Of a stretch of 7,292 bases of DNA, positions 1 through 4,603 are shown piece after piece; positions within the stretch are counted from its first letter, which is position 1; the number at the start of each line of letters is the position of its first letter. The notes beneath the pieces were generated by a model. It made no database searches, was not told the origin of the DNA, and saw nothing but the letters and a program-made list of their open reading frames with translations. Origin of the DNA: XYD2-FULL-39-9 sp964561035 (GTDB lineage: Bacteria; Patescibacteriota; Patescibacteriia; Magasanikbacterales; GWA2-37-8); assembly GCA_964561035.1 (NCBI GenBank), contig CAZLNR010000032.1:1-7292 (forward strand), written 5' to 3'. The position numbers were made by a program, and so were the translations under genes.

Positions 1-761
1 GGATGATGCGAGTGCGGCACTCCATCTTCACCGTCATGCTTTAAAAACCGCGAAACGGTATCGGCATATTTTTGACGATATTTTCTCTGAGGATCAAGAC
101 TGTGAATACGAGACAATAAATCTGATTTTAATACATCCAAATCTTTATTCCCTAAATTTTCTTCAGGCAGCGGAAAACCTGTCAAAAATATATTTTCTTC
201 TTTGACACCATATAATTTCAAACGGTCTACAACACGGCGACAGGGAGCTAAATATTTAATCCGGCTTTTTTGCGGATTATGCGCCACCCAAGCGCGGCTA
301 ATATCAGCATCGCAAATCACAATATAAATATCGTTTTTAAATTTATGCTCCTCCGCCATAAACGCAATACTAAAAAAGGTGGTAATAAGCGGAATATCCT
401 TGGTGTTTAAAAAATTAATCAAATCTTTTCCCCAGCCTTTGCCAATAAGCGAATACATGGCGCGCAATTGCAAACTCGGCTTTGACAAATCCCGGCGAGG
501 ATAAAAATCTCTAATTGCCTGTAATTTATCATAGGTATTAAACAAAGTGAGGCCTATAAAAGGAATATTGATCAGCCGAGAAACAAATCCATAAAATTTT
601 TCAGAGCGGCGCCAAACTGCAAAATCTTTTGGCGGAATACCCTGGTAATTATTGGCAATTAACACCTTTCCATCTGGAGAAAGATGACGGAGCGGATAGG
701 CAGCGCGCTGATGGCCATACCCCATATCGACTGCGACTACCCAAGCTTTTTTTTCAGACAT
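1..761 (-). CDS. GT-B-like glycosyltransferase, C-terminus cut by the window edge
   Basis: An open frame of 253 codons runs from ATG at 761 to the left edge with no stop, so the C-terminal part is missing. The N-terminus has a beta-strand followed by a glycine-rich turn, VDMGYGHQRAA (residues 11-21). This resembles the GGGHxxA loop of the MurG/MGDG-synthase type GT-B enzymes. Around residues 168-198 is a second recognisable stretch with RVVDRLKLYGV and then NIFLTGFPLP, like the end of the N-terminal Rossmann domain and the linker in that fold. Residues 146-161 (IYIVICDAD then WVAHNP) look like a further core strand. The role is inferred: sugar transfer to a lipid or glycan at the membrane face. 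No substrate can be read. It lies 26 nt behind the FkbM-type methyltransferase and is probably co-transcribed. No Shine-Dalgarno sequence precedes the ATG. A GT-B-fold protein of unknown function is the alternative. Confidence 0.7.
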   Translation of the reverse strand, partial: MSEKKAWVVAVDMGYGHQRAAYPLRHLSPDGKVLIANNYQGIPPKDFAVWRRSEKFYGFVSRLINIPFIGLTLFNTYDKLQAIRDFYPRRDLSKPSLQLRAMYSLIGKGWGKDLINFLNTKDIPLITTFFSIAFMAEEHKFKNDIYIVICDADISRAWVAHNPQKSRIKYLAPCRRVVDRLKLYGVKEENIFLTGFPLPEENLGNKDLDVLKSDLLSRIHSLDPQRKYRQKYADTVSRFLKHDGEDGVPHSHH

Positions 762-787
762 AGCTAAATACAATTAACAATTTAACT

Positions 788-1486
788 TTAACGCGCATTG
801 CGCTTATTGTTTGCGAATATAAACCCCATAGTTTTATCAAACTTTGACGGGAACACCTGTACGCCAAAACCTGAAACTCGTAATTTTTCTTCAATCTCTT
901 TGCTCTTTTCTCTACTCACATGATACTCCAAAAATATATGTCCAACCATGGACAAATCTGATTCGGACATAGAATCAAATACTTCATATTCCCCGCCTTC
1001 AATATCCATTTTTAATAATGATATTTTTTTAATATGATAATGGCGCGTAAAGTCGGCAAAAGAGTACGTGGTAACAAGAAGACTATTTGCCGGTTCGGCA
1101 TACATATCTTGCAGATAATGATTATGACTGTCAGCCGACAATACCAAATGACGCTCGCCACTTGCTCCGGACAGGGCCGCAGGCACTATCTGCACGCCTG
1201 AAACCTGATTGCTGGATATATGCTCGCGCAAAGCTTCCAAATTGGCAGGTGCTGGCTCTAGCGCAAAAATTTCAACATCTTTGTTGAGCGACCTGGCGTA
1301 CAAAGTAAAAAATCCGGCATGCGCTCCTACGTCTATAATTGGAAACACGGCATTTCGTATAACTTCATCTACAATTCGATATTCGTGGAGTTTAAATATT
1401 TCGGCGTGCACACTAACATCGGCTTGGTCGCGCAAGCAAAGACTCCACTGTGAACCGTGGGCTTGAGTGTCAATTTTGGTAAGCAT
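788..1486 (-). CDS. FkbM family SAM-dependent methyltransferase
   Basis: A 232-aa protein with the two hallmarks of the FkbM family. Counting from the ATG at 1486, the SAM-binding motif I is IIDVGAHAGFFTLYA (about 51-65), and the acidic end of the next strand is EPAPAN (about 77-82). The family signature LLKMDIEGGEYEVF is at about 157-170, followed by IFLEYH near 185. FkbM enzymes usually O-methylate sugars or polyketides; the neighbouring GT-B-like gene points to a glycan or glycolipid, which is inference. The frame can be extended to TTG at 1525 (245 aa), adding LLFQAFSFKIYAY, but neither start has a Shine-Dalgarno sequence. I prefer the ATG because it begins just before the usual leading strand of the domain (QWSLCLRDQADVSVHAEIF). 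In the same frame upstream lies an SD-led ATG at 1564 stopped by TAA at 1532-1534 (see separate entry). Confidence 0.88.
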   Translation of the reverse strand: MLTKIDTQAHGSQWSLCLRDQADVSVHAEIFKLHEYRIVDEVIRNAVFPIIDVGAHAGFFTLYARSLNKDVEIFALEPAPANLEALREHISSNQVSGVQIVPAALSGASGERHLVLSADSHNHYLQDMYAEPANSLLVTTYSFADFTRHYHIKKISLLKMDIEGGEYEVFDSMSESDLSMVGHIFLEYHVSREKSKEIEEKLRVSGFGVQVFPSKFDKTMGFIFANNKRNAR

Positions 1487-1527
1487 ATATGCATATATTT
1501 TAAATGAAAAAGCTTGAAATAACAATG

Positions 1528-1543
1528 GCGCTTATATAAGCGC
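1528..1543. repeat. 16-bp perfect palindrome upstream of the methyltransferase
   Basis: GCGCTTATATAAGCGC reads the same on both strands. It directly abuts the putative -35 box (1544-1549) of the plus-strand RNA and lies just before the methyltransferase start region. As DNA it is a plausible operator for a dimeric regulator serving both divergent units. As RNA it would be a short GC-capped hairpin. No U-run follows on either strand, so it is a poor terminator. Confidence 0.6.
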
Positions 1544-1564
1544 TTTACAAAAATACATGTCCAT
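1532..1564 (-). other. SD-led 10-codon mini-ORF upstream of the methyltransferase
   Basis: On the minus strand an AGGAGA sequence (1569-1574) sits 4 nt before ATG at 1564. The frame reads MDMYFCKALI and then TAA. It is in the same frame as the methyltransferase, and the stop falls inside the 16-bp palindrome at 1528-1543. It could be a leader peptide that places ribosomes next to a hairpin, the remnant of a longer methyltransferase N-terminus broken by a nonsense codon, or chance. Most genes here lack any Shine-Dalgarno, so a good one in front of so short a frame is noticeable but not proof. Confidence 0.3.
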
Positions 1565-1570
1565 GATACT
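1544..1570 (+). promoter_or_regulatory. Candidate promoter of the structured RNA
   Basis: TTTACA (1544-1549, one mismatch to TTGACA) and GATACT (1565-1570, two mismatches to TATAAT) are separated by 15 bp. Initiation 6-8 nt downstream would be at about 1576-1578, exactly where the 5' arm of the closing stem of the RNA begins. The spacer is shorter than the optimal 17 bp. An inverted repeat, ATACTC (1566-1571) and GAGTAT (1588-1593), overlaps the -10 and start site and could be an operator or chance. Confidence 0.4.
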
Positions 1571-1575
1571 CTCCT

Positions 1576-1812
1576 AATGAGCTCTAAGAGTATAAGCATT
1601 TCGTGCGACAACCTGCTCGGCAAGAGTCTATTCGTCGACTGACCGGTCGACCAACGGAGGATCGTTCCTCCTAACAGCCTCTTGCAAAACAAGTTTTCGC
1701 CGATCGATAGCGCGTGCGCCACTAAGTACCACCCCCTTGGTGCTTGGGACGAGAGACCCCCTAACGCGAACGCTATCTGCATCCGAAATGCCGACGACTT
1801 TTAGAGCTCATT
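1576..1812 (+). ncRNA. Candidate structured noncoding RNA, family not recognised
   Basis: The ends pair: 1576-1591 (AATGAGCTCTAAGAGT) with 1797-1812 (ACTTTTAGAGCTCATT), 16 bp with one G-U. Inside lie 1596-1603 with 1784-1791 (GCATTTCG/CGAAATGC); TCGGC 1617-1621 with GCCGA 1699-1703; AAGAG 1622-1626 with CTCTT 1679-1683; hairpin GTCGAC 1634-1639/1646-1651; hairpin GGAGGA 1656-1661/TCCTCC 1666-1671 with loop TCGT; GATAGCG 1706-1712 with CGCTATC 1771-1777; and 1722-1730 with 1739-1747 (CUAAGUACC/GGUGCUUGG, two U-G pairs). The G-U pairs in two stems would be A-C mismatches on the other strand, so the RNA should read plus. A perfect terminator follows 13 nt later, and the GC content is above that of the flanks. 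I do not see RNase P, tmRNA, SRP, 6S or group I signature sequences. No long frame in it looks coding. Function unknown. Confidence 0.65.
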
Positions 1813-1825
1813 TTAATTGCTTCAA

Positions 1826-1867
1826 AAACAATAAAACCGCTGATTTATACCAGCGGTTTTATTGTTT
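1826..1867. terminator. Bidirectional intrinsic terminator between the RNA and tRNA-Gln
   Basis: Arms 1826-1842 and 1851-1867 form a perfect 17-bp stem with loop ATTTATAC. The GC core is CCGCTG/CAGCGG, flanked by AAAA and TTTT, so either strand ends in a U-rich tract. It lies 13 nt behind the closing stem of the plus-strand RNA and 14 nt behind the 3' end of the minus-strand tRNA-Gln, so it can end both transcripts. Confidence 0.9.
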
Positions 1868-1881
1868 AAAAGCTTTATTTG

Positions 1882-1952
1882 TTCCGAGGCTTGGAATCGA
1901 ACCAAGATACACAGCTTCAAAGGCTGTTGTCCTACCTTTAGACGACCTCGGA
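1882..1952 (-). tRNA. tRNA-Gln (anticodon UUG)
   Basis: A 71-nt cloverleaf. The acceptor stem is TCCGAGG/CCTCGGA; the D arm is closed by GTC/GAC with the GG pair in the loop. The anticodon stem is ACAGC/GCTGT with loop CTTTGAA, giving anticodon TTG (UUG, reads CAA/CAG). The T arm is CTTGG-TTCGATT-CCAAG. Discriminator is A; CCA is not encoded. The 5' end is only 28 nt behind the ftsX stop and I see no promoter between them, so the tRNA is probably cut out of the ftsEX transcript. The terminator at 1826-1867 follows. Confidence 0.95.
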
Positions 1953-1980
1953 GTTTTCTCCTTTTGCGCGCATTCCGCTA

Positions 1981-2889
1981 CTAGACTTTAAGTTGCTTGC
2001 GCATGGCCAAGGCACTGGACACTACGGTTAAGAACAATACAGCCAGGGCTTGCACTCCAAACAGCATCAGCATATTAGAATAGAAGTAATTTGTCAAGGA
2101 GAATCCATTTGGCAAGATAACTGCCAAATATGGATCTATCCACCGCAGCGCAACATACACCAACAGCCCGGTCAGACCAACACTAAGTGCAGTAAAGATA
2201 AATGACTCCACAATATACGGACCTCTGATAAACCAATTGCTGGCACCGACCAAACGTTTAATGCTAATTTCTACTCGCTGTGACGCAATCGCGACGCGTA
2301 TTGTGTTGAAAATAATAAGGAAAGAAATTACCGCGAACAACACCGTGAGCCCAAAACCGATACGCTCTATTCGATTGGTAATATTCTGCAAACGCTCTAT
2401 GGCATCTTCATGATTATCAAAGCTTTTTGCTTCTATAATAGTTTCGTATTCAGGCACGTTGAGCGCGTCAATAATTTTTTTATAATCTTTAGGTTCTTTG
2501 GTTTTAATAATCATGGTTGGGCCAAACGGATTAGAACCTAATTCGTCTAACGCATCCAAGGCTTCTTTTTGAAACTTATGCTGCTCTTTGAATGCTGCCA
2601 AAACATCTTCTTTGGATTCAAGAGTAACTTTTGTTACTTCTGGAAAAAGCTGTACGTATGATTTTATTTCTGAAACGTTTTTATCGGTAGCCTGCGGTAC
2701 AAAATATATACTGACATCAATTTGGCTTTTTACCGACTCTACAGCTTGTTTGGTAAGTATATCTAAAGACCAAAGCGTATTTACTGACAACAGCATGAGC
2801 ACTAAAATAAACACAGTCATAAATGACAGGCTCAGGTTGCGCCACAAATCTTGAAAAGCAAATTTTAAAACCCTAAAAAAAGAAAGCAT
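1981..2889 (-). CDS. ftsX: Cell division protein FtsX
   Basis: A 302-aa membrane protein with the FtsX layout: short cytoplasmic N-terminus (VLKFAFQDLWRNLSLS), first membrane helix about 21-43, extracytoplasmic domain about 45-165, then three helices near 175-200, 218-250 and 268-297. The large outer domain and four helices are the standard FtsX plan, and the length is typical. In known systems FtsX forms a transmembrane complex with the ATPase FtsE and its outer domain activates peptidoglycan hydrolases during division or elongation. It starts 15 nt after the ftsE stop, so the two are translated from one message. No Shine-Dalgarno precedes the ATG. The partner hydrolase is not in this window. 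Confidence 0.95.
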   Translation of the reverse strand: MLSFFRVLKFAFQDLWRNLSLSFMTVFILVLMLLSVNTLWSLDILTKQAVESVKSQIDVSIYFVPQATDKNVSEIKSYVQLFPEVTKVTLESKEDVLAAFKEQHKFQKEALDALDELGSNPFGPTMIIKTKEPKDYKKIIDALNVPEYETIIEAKSFDNHEDAIERLQNITNRIERIGFGLTVLFAVISFLIIFNTIRVAIASQRVEISIKRLVGASNWFIRGPYIVESFIFTALSVGLTGLLVYVALRWIDPYLAVILPNGFSLTNYFYSNMLMLFGVQALAVLFLTVVSSALAMRKQLKV

Positions 2890-2904
2890 ATATAATTTTG
2901 GCGG

Positions 2905-3585
2905 CTAAATCTTATATTTACCATCGTGCTCGTCATTGATAATTTCTCCGCCATGAAGCGTAATAACGCGGCGGCGCAAATGATTGACCACTTCCCTATT
3001 GTGCGTAACCAAAATAACAGTTGTGCCAAATTCATTTATTTTTTTCAAAATAGAGATAATTTCTTCGGTATTTATTGTATCCAAATTACCGGTCGGCTCA
3101 TCGGCGACAATAATTTTGGGACGATGCACTAGCGAACGGGCAATGGCTGTGCGCTGCTGTTCACCGCCGGACAATTGAAACGGATAACTATCGCCTTTGT
3201 GAGATAAATTAACAATTTCAAGCACTTGCGGCACAACCTGGTGAATGCGGTGTTTTTTTTCACCAGCAACCTCAAGTGCAAAGGCTATGTTTTCGTATAC
3301 AGTACGCTGTGGCAAAAGCTTATAATCTTGAAAAACTACGCCAATTTGACGGCGCAAAAATGGAATATCGCTTGAGTTGATTTTGGTAATATCCCAGCCG
3401 CCAATTTCTATAGTACCTTTGTTGGGCCGCTCTTCGGCAATAAGCATTTTAATGAGTGTGGTTTTTCCCGTGCCGCTTTGACCGACAATGGACACAAAAT
3501 CACCCGCATCAATGGTGAGGTTTAAATTACGCACTGCAGGCGTGCCAGTTGGATAAATTTTTGTAACACCGCTTAATTTTATCAT
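2905..3585 (-). CDS. ftsE: Cell division ATP-binding protein FtsE
   Basis: A 226-aa ABC ATPase with all nucleotide-binding motifs: Walker A GQSGTGKTT (35-43), Q-loop Q86 in VVFQDYKLLPQRTVYEN, ABC signature LSGGEQQ (138-144), Walker B IIVADE with catalytic E163, D-loop GNLD, and the switch histidine H195 in VTHNR. The FQDYKLLP stretch is typical of FtsE among ABC proteins, and ftsX directly downstream settles the assignment. It is expected to work at the inner face of the membrane, driving FtsX to control cell-wall hydrolysis. The ATG at 3585 lies only about 10 nt downstream of the expected start of transcription, with no Shine-Dalgarno, so translation is probably nearly leaderless. Confidence 0.96.
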   Translation of the reverse strand: MIKLSGVTKIYPTGTPAVRNLNLTIDAGDFVSIVGQSGTGKTTLIKMLIAEERPNKGTIEIGGWDITKINSSDIPFLRRQIGVVFQDYKLLPQRTVYENIAFALEVAGEKKHRIHQVVPQVLEIVNLSHKGDSYPFQLSGGEQQRTAIARSLVHRPKIIVADEPTGNLDTINTEEIISILKKINEFGTTVILVTHNREVVNHLRRRVITLHGGEIINDEHDGKYKI

Positions 3586-3601
3586 GGGATCGTATGCAAG
3601 A

Positions 3602-3610
3602 ATTATATCA
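3602..3610 (-). promoter_or_regulatory. Extended -10 promoter of ftsE
   Basis: Read on the minus strand this is TGATATAAT: a perfect TATAAT with the TGn extension. No good -35 box is found at the right distance, which is usual for extended -10 promoters. Initiation would fall near 3594-3595, leaving about 10 nt before the ftsE ATG. Confidence 0.55.
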
Positions 3611-3682
3611 TAATCTTCCGCGTCCGGACTGTGTAAGATAGTGTATCATATTTCAGAAAAACACCCAAGAGATACCATAGGT

Positions 3683-3691
3683 TTATCCACA
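3683..3691 (+). other. Single DnaA-box-like sequence
   Basis: TTATCCACA is a perfect match to the classic DnaA-box consensus. It is directly next to an AT-only palindrome and the strong plus promoter. It is the only perfect copy I see in the window, and there is no dnaA, dnaN or box cluster, so I do not call an origin. A regulatory DnaA site at the divergent ftsE/orphan promoter region is possible, as is chance. Confidence 0.3.
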
Positions 3692-3739
3692 TATTTTTTA
3701 ATAAAAAATATTGACACAACCTGTGTGATATGGAATAAT
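3691..3739 (+). promoter_or_regulatory. Strong sigma-70-type promoter with AT upstream block and a spacer dyad
   Basis: The -35 is TTGACA (3711-3716, perfect), the spacer 17 bp, and the -10 AATAAT (3734-3739, one mismatch). Directly upstream, 3691-3711 is an AT-only near-palindrome (ATATTTTTTA, A, TAAAAAATAT) that looks like an UP element. The dyad ACACA-ACC-TGTGT (3714-3726) overlaps the end of the -35 and the spacer, a classic place for a repressor operator. Transcription would start near 3746 and give a leader of about 105 nt before the gene at 3852. Confidence 0.75.
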
Positions 3740-3838
3740 TTTGTACAAAATAATCTGCTCTTTTAAGTGTTTGCCAGATAAAAATAGAAACTAATTTATA
3801 TACAAATCGGTTTTTTCTTTTATCGGACAACCATAACT

Positions 3839-3844
3839 GGAGGG
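3839..3844 (+). promoter_or_regulatory. Strong ribosome binding site fixing the start of the 109-aa gene
   Basis: GGAGGG lies 7 nt before ATG at 3852. Most genes in this window have no Shine-Dalgarno, so this strong one supports both the reality and the start of the downstream gene. Confidence 0.75.
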
Positions 3845-3851
3845 AACAACG

Positions 3852-4181
3852 ATGGGGCATCGGTTATTTGTGAACATGCCACACCTGGTTGTGGCAACGC
3901 ACCAGACCCTAGAACACGCCGCACATCACATGAAGCAAATGGAACATATTTGCAAAAACCTGCAGGGTCTAATAGATAGTGGCCACAACCACTTTCAACC
4001 TGAGCACCGAGCTGCTCAGAATGCTCTCGCAAGCGCCACACGAGCATTTGAGCAAGCAAAGATCACTCTTGAGACCGTGCACAACGCTGAACAAGCGTAT
4101 GTGGAATACCTTGAAGTTGAGGCGAACGTCGCCACAACTACCATCTCAACGACACCCCCGTCACCAGAGCCGCGGCTCTGA
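3852..4181 (+). CDS. Histidine-rich helical protein of unknown function (109 aa)
   Basis: I do not recognise this protein. It is 109 aa, with no signal peptide or membrane helix. Residues about 12-40 and 50-92 look like two amphipathic helices, possibly a helical hairpin or coiled coil. There are 11 histidines, 10 of them in the first 52 residues, with one cysteine (C34). The tail from about 94 is Thr/Pro/Ser-rich and probably disordered. The case for a real gene is strong: near-consensus promoter, GGAGGG Shine-Dalgarno at ideal spacing, and a terminator behind it. Its DNA is richer in GC and in G/C-ending codons than the neighbours, which may mean strong expression, recent transfer, or RNA-structure constraint. 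Short hairpins occur inside the coding region, such as TGCCACA/TGTGGCA (3877-3896), and the stop codon lies at the end of a 16-bp palindrome. Metal binding or nucleoid association can be imagined but nothing shows it. Confidence 0.75.
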   Translation: MGHRLFVNMPHLVVATHQTLEHAAHHMKQMEHICKNLQGLIDSGHNHFQPEHRAAQNALASATRAFEQAKITLETVHNAEQAYVEYLEVEANVATTTISTTPPSPEPRL

Positions 4182-4248
4182 ACCTGGGTCGCCCTGGCGA
4201 CGCGACCCACCCAAGCCCAGCACAGAGCATTACAATGATCTGTGCTGG
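4165..4248 (+). repeat. Three tandem hairpins in the 3' region of the 109-aa gene
   Basis: First, CAGAGCCGCGGCTCTG (4165-4180) is a 16-bp perfect palindrome that includes the first two bases of the TGA stop. Second, TGGGTCGC (4185-4192) pairs with GCGACCCA (4202-4209), an 8-bp stem with a 9-nt loop. Third, CCAGCACAGA (4217-4226) pairs perfectly with TCTGTGCTGG (4239-4248), loop 12 nt. None has a U-run. With the terminator directly behind, this makes four stems in about 120 nt. They may protect the mRNA 3' end, or form a separately stable small RNA. Confidence 0.75.
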
Positions 4249-4286
4249 AACAAAAAACACTCCGTATTTACGGAGTGTTTTTTGTT
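4249..4286. terminator. Bidirectional intrinsic terminator between convergent genes
   Basis: Arms 4249-4265 and 4270-4286 form a perfect 17-bp stem with loop ATTT. The core CACTCCGT/ACGGAGTG is flanked by six A and six T. It ends the plus-strand transcript of the 109-aa gene and, on the other strand, the DUF378 gene whose stop is at 4297, 10 bp away. Confidence 0.92.
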
Positions 4287-4296
4287 AAAATATTTT

Positions 4297-4521
4297 TTAC
4301 ATCATTGGTTTCTTTTCACACATCTTGCAATCTTTTTTATGAGAGAGCAATATGACCAAAGCTGACAAACCAACTAAGACATATACCACCCGTGAAACGA
4401 GCGCCATTTGTCCGCCAAATAGTTCGCCTACATCCCAACCAAATAAACCGACTAATAACCAATTTAAACCACCAACTACGAGCAATAAAAATGCTACGCC
4501 GTGTACTGCTTTATTTTGCAT
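4297..4521 (-). CDS. DUF378 family small membrane protein
   Basis: A 74-aa protein with the DUF378 pattern: a first membrane helix running into GGLNWLLVGLFGWDVGELFGG (18-37), then SRVVYVLVGLSALVILL (43-59) as the second helix. The GlNWgLvG turn and the rivYilvGls segment are what identify the family. Its function is unknown. The short cytoplasmic tail carries a CxxC pair (C65, C68) among lysines, which might bind a metal; this is inference. The start is well supported: AAGGGGGTGA ends 6 nt before the ATG and is one base off the full complement of the 16S 3' end. It is convergent with the 109-aa gene and 82 nt downstream of the nuclease gene, with its own probable promoter. Confidence 0.9.
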   Translation of the reverse strand: MQNKAVHGVAFLLLVVGGLNWLLVGLFGWDVGELFGGQMALVSRVVYVLVGLSALVILLSHKKDCKMCEKKPMM

Positions 4522-4544
4522 AATTTGTCACCCCCTTTCTATGC

Positions 4545-4570
4545 ATTATATATGTTATACACATATATAA
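4545..4570 (-). promoter_or_regulatory. Candidate promoter of the DUF378 gene with an overlapping inverted repeat
   Basis: Read on the minus strand, 4550-4545 is a perfect TATAAT, about 25 nt before the start codon, with the strong Shine-Dalgarno between them. The -35 region (around 4568-4573) is a poor match. A perfect 10-bp inverted repeat, TTATATATGT (4546-4555) and ACATATATAA (4561-4570) with a 5-nt centre, overlaps the -10 and spacer and would suit a dimeric repressor. All the arms are AT-rich, which weakens the case. Confidence 0.4.
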
Positions 4571-4603
4571 AATTAGTACATATGTAGTGTACCACACTTT
4601 ATC

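Noticed and set aside
1369..1782. 137-codon open frame on the minus strand across the structured region
   Set aside because: It overlaps the methyltransferase in another frame, has no SD or family features, and its upstream half follows the palindromic stems of the candidate RNA.
1576..1812. Retron msr-msd RNA, because of the paired 5' and 3' ends
   Set aside because: No reverse transcriptase gene is in the window and a terminator follows directly.
1737..1991. 84-codon open frame on the plus strand
   Set aside because: It runs through the terminator and antisense to tRNA-Gln, which explains its open state.
3683..3711. Replication origin, from a DnaA box next to an AT-rich stretch
   Set aside because: Only one box, no dnaA or dnaN, and the AT block is better explained as part of a promoter.
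3603..3860. 85-codon open frame on the minus strand upstream of ftsE
   Set aside because: It covers the strong plus-strand promoter and the ftsE -10, has no SD and no recognisable protein features.
3979..4365. 128-codon open frame on the plus strand overlapping the 109-aa gene
   Set aside because: It reads through the hairpins, the terminator and into the antisense of the DUF378 gene; the SD and promoter fit the other frame.
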